Position numbers and translations under genes: made by a program. The notes beneath the pieces were generated by a model, which was given only the letters and a program-made list of their open reading frames with translations, was not told the origin of the DNA and searched no databases. DNA of 64,000 nt from Mesorhizobium sp. M2A.F.Ca.ET.046.03.2.1 (GTDB lineage: Bacteria; Pseudomonadota; Alphaproteobacteria; Rhizobiales; Rhizobiaceae), in assembly GCF_003952425.1 (NCBI RefSeq), contig NZ_CP034449.1:4452001-4516000 (forward strand). The letters are read 5' to 3'. Below, in pieces: positions 8,416-16,987 of the stretch (positions within the stretch are counted from its first letter, which is position 1; each line of letters opens with the position of its first letter).

Positions 8416-9351
8416 ATGTCGAAGAGCAACAACGTCTACAAGGACGCGTTCAACCGCTGCCTGCGGCTGCTCGACGAGACCCAAAGCCTGCCGTCCGAGC
8501 CGGAACTCGGCACGCTGCTCGGTGTGAGCCGGACCACTGTGCGCAGCATCCTTTCGCGCATGGAAGAGACCGGGCTGATTGCCTGGAACAAGCGTAACAA
8601 GACAGTGCTCAGGGGACCGCTGCCGGAGGATTTCTTCCCCGAGGAAGAGACGGACTCGCTGGCCGAGATCATCGAGCGCTCCTTCATGCGCAGGCTGCTT
8701 GCCGGCGGCGCCGAGGCCGGCATGCAGATCAACGAACTGGAGCTGGCGCGCGAGATCGGGGTGGGCACCACCAGCGTGCGCGAATTCCTGATCCGGTTCT
8801 CGCGCTTCGGGCTCATCGAGAAGCGGCGCAACAGCCACTGGGTGCTGAAGGGTTTCACGCGCGCCTTCGCGCTGGAGCTGACCGAGATCCGCGAGATGTT
8901 CGAGCTGCGCTCGGCGGCGGCCTTCGCCGCCCTGCCGGTGGACAGCGCGGTGTGGGCCGATCTCGACCGGCTGGAGGTCGAACATCGCCAGCTTGCCAGC
9001 GACATAGCCACGCGCTTCAACGAATTCTCGGAGCTCGACGAGCGTCTCCACCGGCTGATCCACCGCGCCTCGCACAACCGCTTCATCGTCGACTTCTATG
9101 ACGTGATCGCGATGATCTTCCACTACCACTATCAGTGGAACAAGGCCGAGGAGCGCCAGCGCAACGAGGTCGCGATCCAGGAGCATCTCGCCTATATCGC
9201 GGCGCTGAAGTCGCGCGATCCCGCCAAGGTAGACGTCGCCTGCCGCAAGCACCTGAAGTCGGCGCGCCAGACGCTGCTGAGCTCGATTCCCGAGGGACGG
9301 CAGGCGCAGCCCGCCGACGGTACGTTGTCAGGCACATTTGCCCGGGCATGA
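8416..9351 (+). CDS. GntR-family regulator with FCD domain and apparently two winged helices
   Basis: A 311-residue regulator; the ATG at 8416 follows GGGGGA at a 7-base gap. Residues about 8-60 form one GntR-like winged helix (LPSEPELGTLLGVSRTTVRS). Residues about 90-150 look like a second (INELELAREIGVGTTSVREF). The remainder is an all-helical FCD ligand domain with likely metal ligands in DERLHRLIHRAS and later histidines (QEHLAYI, CRKHLKSAR). Being divergent from uxaA and its transporter, it most likely controls that pathway in response to a sugar acid. Ordinary FadR/FCD proteins have one winged helix and about 230-250 residues. Confidence 0.85.
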   Translation: MSKSNNVYKDAFNRCLRLLDETQSLPSEPELGTLLGVSRTTVRSILSRMEETGLIAWNKRNKTVLRGPLPEDFFPEEETDSLAEIIERSFMRRLLAGGAEAGMQINELELAREIGVGTTSVREFLIRFSRFGLIEKRRNSHWVLKGFTRAFALELTEIREMFELRSAAAFAALPVDSAVWADLDRLEVEHRQLASDIATRFNEFSELDERLHRLIHRASHNRFIVDFYDVIAMIFHYHYQWNKAEERQRNEVAIQEHLAYIAALKSRDPAKVDVACRKHLKSARQTLLSSIPEGRQAQPADGTLSGTFARA

Positions 9352-9448
9352 ACGGGTATCGCGCCGCGTTGCCGCAGCGCGGTTTTGCCGATTTTCCCGC
9401 CTTATCGTCCGTGTTACGGTCGATCGAATTTCCGGGAGAGGCTTTGCG

Positions 9449-9823
9449 TTGCATATCCGGCTGAGACGATGGAGCATGCCGGCCGCGTTCGTTGCGGCGC
9501 TGCTCCTGTTGCTTCAGTCCTCTCTCGGCGCTTTCGCCTTCGGCGGGCCGTCGCAGCTCGATGCCTTCGGCAACGTCATCTGCACGCATGAAGGGGCCAT
9601 AAAACTCCCCGGCGGCGATCCGCACCAGCAGCATATGCCGGCCTGCTGCTCGCTCGGCTGCAGCATGGTTTCGCCAGCGCATCTGCCGCCGCCGGAAGCA
9701 GGCGCGGTGGCCGGAACCGGGCTTTTCGAGGCGGTCACCTTCCAGCTTCCGGCCTTCCGGCATCAGGATTTCGCCCGCGACCGTTCTCCGGCCAATCCGC
9801 GCGCGCCGCCGGCAATAGTCTGA
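9449..9823 (+). CDS. Small exported Cys/His-rich protein, DUF2946-like
   Basis: About 124 residues if begun at the TTG at 9449, which follows GGGAGAGG; the ATG at 9476 is the alternative. After a hydrophobic signal segment (AAFVAALLLLLQSSLGAFAF) come potential metal ligands: CTHEGA, a histidine pair in HQQHMP, and ACCSLGCSM. Similar short proteins are found beside copper genes. This one lies 86 bases before a PCu(A)C chaperone gene and three further copper-type genes, suggesting a role in periplasmic copper handling. The function is not established. Confidence 0.7.
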   Translation: MHIRLRRWSMPAAFVAALLLLLQSSLGAFAFGGPSQLDAFGNVICTHEGAIKLPGGDPHQQHMPACCSLGCSMVSPAHLPPPEAGAVAGTGLFEAVTFQLPAFRHQDFARDRSPANPRAPPAIV

Positions 9824-9909
9824 TCCGCGGAATCCTCCGCGGGCCCGTTCATCAAAGATCACTGTTCGCGGCCGCAAAACGGCGCGATTCTCATATTCAT
9901 GGAGCAACC

Positions 9910-10461
9910 ATGTCCAAGCTTCTTTTCAAGGCGCAAACCTTCGGCCTTCGCGGCGCGCCGTTCCTTTTCCAGCAGCGCATTGGCCTTGCCGTGCTCAGCC
10001 TTCTGCTTCTCCTGGCTTGCGTTCCCTTCGCCATCGCACATGAATTCAAGGTCGGCGACCTCGAGATCGAGCATCCCTGGTCGCGGGCGACGCCGCCCGG
10101 CGCCAAGGTGGCCGGCGGCTATTTCACCGTGGTCAACAAGGGCAGCGCGCCCGACCGGCTGCTGTCGATTTCCTCCGACATCTCCGACAAAGTCGAGCTG
10201 CATGAGATGGGCGTCAAGGACGGCGTTATGACCATGCGGCCGGTCGAGGGCGGGCTGGAGATCCCGGCCGGCGGCAAGGTCGCGCTGAAGCCCGGCGCCT
10301 ACCATCTGATGTTCACCGGCTTGAAGCGGCAGCCGAAGCAGGGCGAGAAATTCCCGGCGACGCTGACCTTCGAGAAGGCCGGCAGCGTCAAGGTCGAGTT
10401 TGCCGTCGAAGGCATGGGCGAGACCGGCAGTGGCGACATGGACATGGACCACGCCGAATAA
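9910..10461 (+). CDS. Periplasmic copper chaperone PCu(A)C family protein
   Basis: A 183-residue protein with a long N-terminal export/anchor segment (about residues 24-45, LAVLSLLLLLACVPFAIAH). It is followed by the PCu(A)C domain, including EHPWSRATPPGAKVAGGYF. The copper ligands HEM (about 100) and, after GGKVALKPGAY, HLM fit the family His/Met site. The last residues (GDMDMDHAE) add a Met/Asp/His tail. PCu(A)C delivers Cu(I) to cytochrome oxidase centres or other periplasmic targets. It is followed 30 bases later by ycnI. Confidence 0.93.
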   Translation: MSKLLFKAQTFGLRGAPFLFQQRIGLAVLSLLLLLACVPFAIAHEFKVGDLEIEHPWSRATPPGAKVAGGYFTVVNKGSAPDRLLSISSDISDKVELHEMGVKDGVMTMRPVEGGLEIPAGGKVALKPGAYHLMFTGLKRQPKQGEKFPATLTFEKAGSVKVEFAVEGMGETGSGDMDMDHAE

Positions 10462-10491
10462 TCCGCCAAATCGAAATCAGAGGGACAATTC

Positions 10492-11010
10492 ATGATGAAG
10501 TATCTTCTGGCGGCGGGCGTGCTTTGCGCGCTCGGAACCAATGCCGCGCTCGCCCATATCACGCTGGAAACGCAGGAAGCGGCTGTCGGCTCCACCTACA
10601 AAGCAGTCTTGCGCGTGCCGCATGGCTGCGAGGGCAAGGCGACGACGGCCGTGCGCGTGCAGATCCCCGAAGGCGTCATCGCGGTGAAGCCGATGCCCAA
10701 GCCCGGCTGGACGCTGCAGATCAAGAAGGGCAAATACGAGAAATCCTACCAGCTCTATGGCGAGACGCTGACCACCGGCGTGAAGGAAGTGGACTGGAGC
10801 GGCGGCAATTTGCCGGACGAATTCTATGACGAATTCGTCTTCCGCGCCTCGCTGGCGGCCGACCTGCCGGCCGGCCAGATGCTCTATTTCCCGGTGGTGC
10901 AGGAATGCGGCGACGCCACCGACCGCTGGATCGAGATCCCGGCGGCGGGCCAGGATGAGGACGCCTTGGAAAGTCCGGCGCCCGGCATCAAACTACTGCC
11001 GAAGAGATGA
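10492..11010 (+). CDS. ycnI: YcnI-family (DUF1775) copper-binding protein
   Basis: A 172-residue exported protein. The signal peptide ends in NAALA, which would leave H22 of HITLETQEA as the mature N-terminus. That is the residue used for Cu(II) binding in characterised YcnI proteins. The domain contains RVPHGCEGKATTAVRVQIPE and ends with a DRWIEIP tryptophan. An AGAGGGA ribosome-binding site precedes the ATG. It lies between the PCu(A)C and CopC-CopD genes, a common arrangement for copper uptake and delivery. No C-terminal membrane anchor is evident, unlike the Bacillus protein. Confidence 0.9.
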   Translation: MMKYLLAAGVLCALGTNAALAHITLETQEAAVGSTYKAVLRVPHGCEGKATTAVRVQIPEGVIAVKPMPKPGWTLQIKKGKYEKSYQLYGETLTTGVKEVDWSGGNLPDEFYDEFVFRASLAADLPAGQMLYFPVVQECGDATDRWIEIPAAGQDEDALESPAPGIKLLPKR

Positions 11011-11061
11011 TCTTTATTGGCGCGCTCCATCGGGGCGCGCCACCATTTCCTGTAAGACGGC

Positions 11062-12690
11062 ATGAACGCAGCACAATCTTCCCCGACGATGCGCCTGCAT
11101 ACCGGCCCGATTGCCTGGCTGGTGGCACTGCTCGTGGCGATGGCGGTGTTGGCCATGCCCGGGCGAGCCTTCGCGCATGCGGCGCTGGTCGCGACAGATC
11201 CTGCCGACGGCGCCTTGCTGGAGCAAAGCCCGGCGCAGTTTTCGCTGATCTTCAGCGAGCCCGTCTCGCCGCTGGTGCTCACTCTTGTGCGGCCGGACGG
11301 CTCGCAGCTTGCTTTGACATCCTTCCGTCTCAACGACCAGACGGTCGAGATCGACAATCCCGAAACGCTTAAATACGGCACGCATGTTTTGAGTTGGCGG
11401 GTGGTGTCGGTCGACGGCCATCCGGTCGGCGGTTCGGCGCTGTTTTCCATCGCCGCGCCAAGCGCGGCACCGACCGCGGGCGAAGCCGTGGACTGGACGC
11501 TGCGCGCGGCGATCTGGGCCGCTAGGTTGTTTTTCTATGCCGGCCTCTTCCTCGGCGTCGGCGGCGCGTTCGCTCTCGCCTTGCTGGCCGGGGACGTGCG
11601 CCGCGGCCGGCGCTTTGTCGCCGCGGCCCTCATTTTCGGCCTCGCCGGCGCGCCGGTGTCGCTTGGGCTGCAAGGACTGGATGGGCTTGGCGCCCCGCTC
11701 GCGCGCTTTGCAGCGCCGGCCGTCTGGAAGACCGCGCTGGAGACGAACTATGTCTGGACCGTGCTGATCGGCCTGATCGCTCTTGGTCTCGCTTTGCTGT
11801 CGCTTGCCGGGCCGTCGGGTCTTCGCAAGCCGTCGGCAGGCGCAGCACTGCTTTGTGTCGGCGGCGCTCTTGCCGCCAGCGGCCACGCCAGCGCCGCCGA
11901 ACCGCAATGGCTGACGCGGCCGCTGGTGTTCCTGCATGGCACTGCAATCGCCTTCTGGGCCGGCGCGCTGGCACCGCTCGGCCTGGCATTGCGGCGGGAG
12001 CCGGCGGAAGCAAAAGTCTTTCTGCGGCGCTTCTCCCGGGCGATCCTGCCGGTCGTCATCCTGCTTGCCGCAAGCGGCATCGTGCTTGGAGTCATCCAGG
12101 TGCAAGAGCCGGCTGCGCTGGTCCACACCGCCTATGGCCGCCTGCTGCTGCTCAAGCTGGCGCTGCTGCTCTTCCTGTTCACGCTAGCCGCGGTCAATCG
12201 CTGGACGTTGACGGCGCCCGCCGAGGCCGGTGACACGGAAGTGCAGCGACGGCTGGTGCGCTCGATCGGCATCGAGGTGGTGATTGTGCTCGCGATCTTC
12301 GGCGTCGCCGCCGGCTGGCGCTTCACCCCGCCGCCGCGCGCGCTGGCGATCGCCGCGGCGCAGCCGGTGTCGATCCATATCCACACGCTGGAAGCTATGG
12401 CCGATCTCAGCATCACGCCTGGACATGCGGGCGCGGTCGCGGCGTCGATGGTGATTATGACCGGTGATTTCGGACCGCTCGACGCCAAGCAGGTGACGCT
12501 GGTGCTGTCGAAGCCGGATTCCGGCATCGAGCCGATCAAGCGGCCGGCGAGGAAACCCGGCGACGGCACCTGGCGCGTCGATAATCTCGTCATTCCGCTG
12601 CCCGGCCGATGGAACGCCCGGCTCGATATCCTCGTTTCGGATTTCGAGGCGGTAAAAATCGAGGCGCCGATCGACATCCGATCCGATTGA
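11062..12690 (+). CDS. CopC-CopD fusion copper resistance/import protein
   Basis: A 542-residue fusion. A signal peptide ends about residue 38, so H39 (HAALVATDPADGALL) can act as the N-terminal copper ligand of the CopC domain, which closes with SVDGHPVGGSALFSI. From about residue 150 there are eight or so hydrophobic helices of CopD, and a soluble C-terminal tail of about 120 residues follows. CopC binds periplasmic copper and CopD is the inner-membrane partner. It is the last gene of the copper cassette, 51 bases after ycnI. Confidence 0.92.
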   Translation: MNAAQSSPTMRLHTGPIAWLVALLVAMAVLAMPGRAFAHAALVATDPADGALLEQSPAQFSLIFSEPVSPLVLTLVRPDGSQLALTSFRLNDQTVEIDNPETLKYGTHVLSWRVVSVDGHPVGGSALFSIAAPSAAPTAGEAVDWTLRAAIWAARLFFYAGLFLGVGGAFALALLAGDVRRGRRFVAAALIFGLAGAPVSLGLQGLDGLGAPLARFAAPAVWKTALETNYVWTVLIGLIALGLALLSLAGPSGLRKPSAGAALLCVGGALAASGHASAAEPQWLTRPLVFLHGTAIAFWAGALAPLGLALRREPAEAKVFLRRFSRAILPVVILLAASGIVLGVIQVQEPAALVHTAYGRLLLLKLALLLFLFTLAAVNRWTLTAPAEAGDTEVQRRLVRSIGIEVVIVLAIFGVAAGWRFTPPPRALAIAAAQPVSIHIHTLEAMADLSITPGHAGAVAASMVIMTGDFGPLDAKQVTLVLSKPDSGIEPIKRPARKPGDGTWRVDNLVIPLPGRWNARLDILVSDFEAVKIEAPIDIRSD

Positions 12691-12817
12691 GATCCAGTCC
12701 ATATAGAATACGGCGAGGCGGTTGACGGCGCCGCCAAGGCCCGTCATTCATCTTGCGAAACAGTGGGCATCGCGCGGAACGCGGCCACAACAAGCATTCG
12801 AAAGCAGGGAAGAAACG

Positions 12818-14245
12818 ATGGAAAAAGCCGAAATCGGCCTGATCGGCCTTGGCACGATGGGCTCCAACCTGGCGCTCAACATCGCCGAGCACGGGCACCG
12901 CATCGCCGTCTTCAACCGCACGCCGTCGCGCACCGACGCCTTTGTCGAGAGCGCCGGTCCGCTGAAGGACATGGTCGTTCCCTGCTACAGCCTGGAGGAG
13001 CTTGCCGCGGCGATCCGGCCGCCGCGGCCGATCATCATCATGGTGCTGGCCGGCAAGCCGGTCGACGAGCAGATCGCGGCACTGCGCGGCGTGCTCTCCG
13101 ACAAGGACATCGTCATTGATGCCGGCAACGCCAATTTCCGCGACACAATGCGCCGCTTCTCGGAACTCTCCGGCTCGGGCTTGACCTTCATCGGCATGGG
13201 TGTGTCCGGTGGCGAGGAAGGCGCCCGCCATGGGCCCTCGATTATGGTCGGCGGCACTGAAGAATCCTGGAAGCGCGTCGAGAAGGTGCTGACCGCAATC
13301 TCGGCCAAGTTCAAGGACGAGCCTTGCGCGGCTTGGCTCGGGCACGACGGCGCCGGCCATTTCGTGAAGACCATCCACAACGGCATCGAATATGCCGACA
13401 TGCAGATGATCGCCGAGATCTACGGCATATTGCGCGACGGGCTCGGCATGGCGCCCAAGGAGATCGGCAAGGTGTTCGAGGAATGGAACAAGGGCCGGCT
13501 CAACTCCTACCTGATCGAGATCACCGCCAAGGTGCTGGCCGCCGACGATCCCAAGACCGGCAAGCCGGTGGTCGATATCATCCTCGACCGCGCCGGGCAG
13601 AAGGGCACCGGTAAATGGTCGGTCATCGAGGCGCAGCAGCTCGGCATTCCGGCCACCGCCATCGAGGCGGCGGTCGCGGCGCGCGTGCAGTCCTCGATCA
13701 AGGACGAGCGGCAGGCGGCTGAAAAGGCTTATGGCGATATCGGCGTCGAGAAGATCGCCGGCGACAAGGCCGCGCTGCTCAAGGATCTGGAGTTGGCGCT
13801 GTTCGCCGGCAAGATCGCGGCTTACGCGCAAGGGTTCGCGGTGATGAGCGGCGCATCCAAGGAGTTCAACTGGAACCTGCCGATGCCGACCATTGCCAAG
13901 ATCTGGCGCGCCGGCTGCATCATCCGCTCGCAGATGCTGGACACGATGGCCGAGGCCTTCGGCTCGGGCAGCGCGTCCACCAACCTCCTGATGGCGCCGG
14001 CCTTCATCGCGATGATGAAGGAAGCGCATCCGTCGCTTCGGCGTATCGTGGCCAGGGCGTCCGAGGCCGGCTCGCCGGTGCCGGCGCTGTCTTCGGCGCT
14101 GGCCTATTTCGACAGCTATCGCCAAGGACGCGGCACGTCGAACCTCATCCAGGCGCAACGCGACTTCTTCGGCGCGCATGGTTTTGAGCGCATCGGCGAG
14201 CAGGGCGCCTTCCATGGCCCGTGGGGGAGCGGCGCGGGGCACTAA
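12818..14245 (+). CDS. gnd: 6-phosphogluconate dehydrogenase, decarboxylating
   Basis: A 475-residue enzyme of the oxidative pentose phosphate pathway, converting 6-phosphogluconate to ribulose 5-phosphate with NAD(P)H and CO2. The Rossmann motif GLIGLGTMGSNLALN opens the protein. Family signatures VSGGEEGARHGPSIMVGG, KTIHNGIEYADMQMI and QAQRDFFGAHGFERIG are present, and the length is the usual one. The ATG at 12818 follows AGGGAAG. The stop codon overlaps the convergent LacI-family gene by 4 bases. Confidence 0.97.
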   Translation: MEKAEIGLIGLGTMGSNLALNIAEHGHRIAVFNRTPSRTDAFVESAGPLKDMVVPCYSLEELAAAIRPPRPIIIMVLAGKPVDEQIAALRGVLSDKDIVIDAGNANFRDTMRRFSELSGSGLTFIGMGVSGGEEGARHGPSIMVGGTEESWKRVEKVLTAISAKFKDEPCAAWLGHDGAGHFVKTIHNGIEYADMQMIAEIYGILRDGLGMAPKEIGKVFEEWNKGRLNSYLIEITAKVLAADDPKTGKPVVDIILDRAGQKGTGKWSVIEAQQLGIPATAIEAAVAARVQSSIKDERQAAEKAYGDIGVEKIAGDKAALLKDLELALFAGKIAAYAQGFAVMSGASKEFNWNLPMPTIAKIWRAGCIIRSQMLDTMAEAFGSGSASTNLLMAPAFIAMMKEAHPSLRRIVARASEAGSPVPALSSALAYFDSYRQGRGTSNLIQAQRDFFGAHGFERIGEQGAFHGPWGSGAGH

Positions 14246-15285
14246 CCCCGATAGGGCAGGACCTCACTCGGCTTGCTCAGCGACTGCAGTGAGCCGGGTT
14301 CCTTGCCTGCAATCCAGCCAAGCACGGCGCGGGCGAGCTCGTAGCCGGCCAGCCGGAAATCCTCGTTGACGACGAGCAGCTCCCGTCGAAATAGGTGCAG
14401 CACCTCCGAGGACTGTTTCGACACCACGTCGACATCGCGGCCGAGCTTCAGGCCGGCATCCTCGATGCCAGCGACGACGGCGAGCGTTGCCGCGGCGGCG
14501 CTGCTGATGATGCCGTCCGGGCGGTCGTCTCGGCGCATGAGCTGGGCGGTGCGCATCCTGATCTGCTCAATCGTATGGTCGATCGAGACGGTGTTGAAGG
14601 GCACCTCCGAGGCGCCGACCTCGCTCAGCGCATCTGCAAAGCCGTTCACCGTATAGCGGAAATAGGTGAGGCCAACCGGGGGCGTCACGAGGGCAAGCCG
14701 GTTGCGGCCTTTGGCGGCGAGCGCGCGGACGGCTTCGCCGGCAAAGGCGTAATTGTCGAAGTCGTGATAGGGATGCACCAGCCCCATGTCGGTGCGGCCA
14801 TGCGTGGCGAAGGGAACGCCGTGCTCCAGCATGTAGCGCGCCCGCGGATCGTTGGGCTGCGTGCGCGATATGATGACGCCGTCGGCCGAGCCCGTCTCGA
14901 CCAGATAGCGCACCGGGTCGAGCGAATCCTGCGAGCGCGAATAGGGCGTGACGATCAGGTGATAGGGCGTGTCGGCGATGACCTCGGTGACGCCGTAGAT
15001 GATGTCCGAGACGAAGCTCATCAGCTCGTGCTCGGTGTTCAGCACAAGCGAGATGACGTTGGTCTTGCCGGTCCTCAAGCGCACGCCGGCGCGGTTCGGA
15101 CGATAGCCGATCTGTTTGGCGACGAGCTGGACGCGGCGCCTGGTCTCGGCGCCGATCTCGGGCGCATCCTTCAGCGCACGCGACACCGTCGTGACGCCAA
15201 GCCCGGTCATGAAGGCAAGCGTCTTCAGCGTCGGCCGCTCCTTGCCTGACGCGTCGTCGCCCTTCTTCGTTACCCGTCTATCCAT
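14242..15285 (-). CDS. LacI-family transcriptional regulator of the sugar operon
   Basis: A 347-residue repressor-type protein. The N-terminal helix-turn-helix is PTLKTLAFMTGLGVTTVSRA with hinge IGYRPNRAGVRL, followed by a periplasmic-binding-protein-like effector domain. I start it at the ATG at 15285; the longer open frame upstream runs over the operator region. It is divergent from the sugar ABC operon at 15671. Two near-identical LacI-type palindromes flank the spacer, one near each gene, so it probably controls both itself and the transporter. The 3' end overlaps gnd by 4 bases. Confidence 0.93.
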   Translation of the reverse strand: MDRRVTKKGDDASGKERPTLKTLAFMTGLGVTTVSRALKDAPEIGAETRRRVQLVAKQIGYRPNRAGVRLRTGKTNVISLVLNTEHELMSFVSDIIYGVTEVIADTPYHLIVTPYSRSQDSLDPVRYLVETGSADGVIISRTQPNDPRARYMLEHGVPFATHGRTDMGLVHPYHDFDNYAFAGEAVRALAAKGRNRLALVTPPVGLTYFRYTVNGFADALSEVGASEVPFNTVSIDHTIEQIRMRTAQLMRRDDRPDGIISSAAAATLAVVAGIEDAGLKLGRDVDVVSKQSSEVLHLFRRELLVVNEDFRLAGYELARAVLGWIAGKEPGSLQSLSKPSEVLPYRG

Positions 15286-15380
15286 TCGTCCCGCCCGCCA
15301 GGCGCATAGCAGCCGCGGGGCCAGCCGGCAATCGTGCGGCGTTGACGACTGCGCGACTTCTGCCCGCGGCGAGCACCAGT

Positions 15381-15400
15381 ATACTGAAACGTTACAGATT
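15381..15400. promoter_or_regulatory. LacI-type operator proximal to the regulator gene
   Basis: The core CTGAAACGTTACAG (15384-15397) is centred on AACGTT, the classic LacI/GalR operator form. It is the reverse complement of the core of the second site at 15635-15654. It lies about 95 bases upstream of the LacI-family start, so autoregulation is likely. A small hairpin (GCCAATC/GATTGGC) is adjacent at 15401-15419. Confidence 0.75.
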
Positions 15401-15634
15401 GCCAATCTTCGTGATTGGCCGGCAAGGTCACGACCTTTGCAGTCCGCGGGCGGAGATGAACCCAAAGTCCCTGGAATCAAAAAGAAATATCGATCTGGGA
15501 CCGGTTTCAGCCACGATCAATCACTTTGGCACCAGCTTTGGCGCTTTGAGAGAAGGATTTTGTTCGCGCCTCGAAAAAATCTTAGGCCGCTTTAAGACAA
15601 GGGGTTGCCTATGCCGGCCATTTGCCGTATCCAA

Positions 15635-15654
15635 AATCTGTAACGTTTCAGATT
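15635..15654. promoter_or_regulatory. LacI-type operator proximal to the sugar ABC operon
   Basis: The 20-base near-perfect palindrome AATCTGTAACGTTTCAGATT ends 17 bases before the ATG of the binding-protein gene, where a bound repressor would block transcription or early elongation. Its core is shared with the site at 15384-15397, about 254 bases away, which would allow DNA looping. Between the two operators (15401-15634) no gene is visible; the stretch holds promoter-like AT-rich segments. Confidence 0.78.
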
Positions 15655-15670
15655 CTGGGAGGAAGCCGAA

Positions 15671-16909
15671 ATGCGATACAAATTCCTGACTGCCGCCTTT
15701 GCCGCGACGGTTGCGCTCAACTTTGCCGGTCCGGCGGCTGCGACCGACCTCGAAGTCACCCATTGGTGGACTTCGGGCGGTGAAGCGGCGGCGGTGGCCG
15801 AGCTTGCCAAGGCATTCGATGCCACGGGCAATCACTGGGTCGACGGTGCCATCGCAGGCTCCGGCGGCACGGCGCGGCCGATCATGATCAGCCGCATCAC
15901 CGGCGGCGACCCGATGGGCGCCACTCAGTTCAACCACGGCCGCCAGGCCGAGGAACTGGTCCAGGCCGGGCTGATGCGCGACCTCACCGACATCGCCACC
16001 AAGGACAAATGGACCGAGATCGTGCGGCCAAAGAGCCTGCTCGACTCGTGCACCATCGAGGGCAAGATCTATTGCGTGCCGGTCAACATCCATTCCTGGC
16101 AATGGCTGTGGCTGTCGAATGACGCCTTCCAGAAGGCCGGCGTGCCGACGCCGAAGGACTGGAATGAATTCGTGGCCGCCGCTCCGGCGCTGGAGAAAGC
16201 CGGTATCATCCCGCTCGCGGTCGGCGGGCAGCCCTGGCAGGCATCGGGCGCCTTCGACGTGCTGCTGGCCGCGGTTGGCGGCACCGACGCCTTCCTGAAA
16301 GTGTATAAGGACAAGGACGCCAAATTCGCCGCCGGTCCCGAAATCGCCAAGGTGTTCAAGGCGGCGGACGACGCCCGCAAGATGGCCAAGAACACCAATG
16401 TGCAGGACTGGAACCAGGCGACCAATCTCGTCATCACCGGCAAGGCCGGCGGCCAGATCATGGGCGACTGGGCGCAGGGCGAGTTCCAGGTCGCCGACAA
16501 GACCGCCGGCAAGGACTATACCTGCCTGCCCGGCCTCGGCCTGAATGAGGTGATCGCCACCGGCGGCGACGCCTTCTACTTCCCGCTGCTCAAGGACGCC
16601 GACAAGTCCAAGGCGCAGGAAGTGTTGGCCGAAACGCTGCTCGATCCCAAGACCCAGGTCGCCTTCAACCTCAAGAAGGGCTCGCTGCCGGTGCGCGGCG
16701 ACGTCGACCTCAACACGGCGAACGACTGCATGAAGAAGGGCCTCGCCATTCTCGCCAAGGGCGCCGTCATGCCGTGGACGGACCAGCTGCTCTCGCAGGA
16801 CAGCCAGAAGCAGAAGGAGGACCTGTTCTCCGAATTCTTCGCCAAGCCCGACATGACGCTCGAAGACGCGCAGAAGCGCTTCGCCGACATCATCGCGTCG
16901 GCCGACTGA
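15671..16909 (+). CDS. Glucose-type (CUT1) sugar ABC transporter binding protein
   Basis: A 412-residue family 1 extracellular binding protein. The signal peptide ends near GPAAA. The mature start DLEVTHWWTSGGEAAAV and GSGGTARPIMISRI resemble GtsA/glucose-mannose binding proteins. First gene of a six-gene operon (binding protein, two permeases, ATPase, isomerase, dehydrogenase). An overlapping LacI-type operator suggests induction by a sugar. A glucose-like monosaccharide or amino sugar is plausible; the substrate is not proven. Confidence 0.93.
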   Translation: MRYKFLTAAFAATVALNFAGPAAATDLEVTHWWTSGGEAAAVAELAKAFDATGNHWVDGAIAGSGGTARPIMISRITGGDPMGATQFNHGRQAEELVQAGLMRDLTDIATKDKWTEIVRPKSLLDSCTIEGKIYCVPVNIHSWQWLWLSNDAFQKAGVPTPKDWNEFVAAAPALEKAGIIPLAVGGQPWQASGAFDVLLAAVGGTDAFLKVYKDKDAKFAAGPEIAKVFKAADDARKMAKNTNVQDWNQATNLVITGKAGGQIMGDWAQGEFQVADKTAGKDYTCLPGLGLNEVIATGGDAFYFPLLKDADKSKAQEVLAETLLDPKTQVAFNLKKGSLPVRGDVDLNTANDCMKKGLAILAKGAVMPWTDQLLSQDSQKQKEDLFSEFFAKPDMTLEDAQKRFADIIASAD

Positions 16910-16987
16910 TCGACGGCGCCCCCGCCAACTCCCGACCCCAGCCTATCCGGGGCCGGGAGCCTGACGTCTCATTGCCCGGCTGCCGAG

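Noticed and set aside
9338..9448. Longer start for the Cys/His-rich exported protein (ATG at 9338)
   Set aside because: It would overlap the end of the GntR gene and put a 37-residue Arg-rich stretch before the signal peptide. The TTG at 9449 has a better ribosome-binding site.
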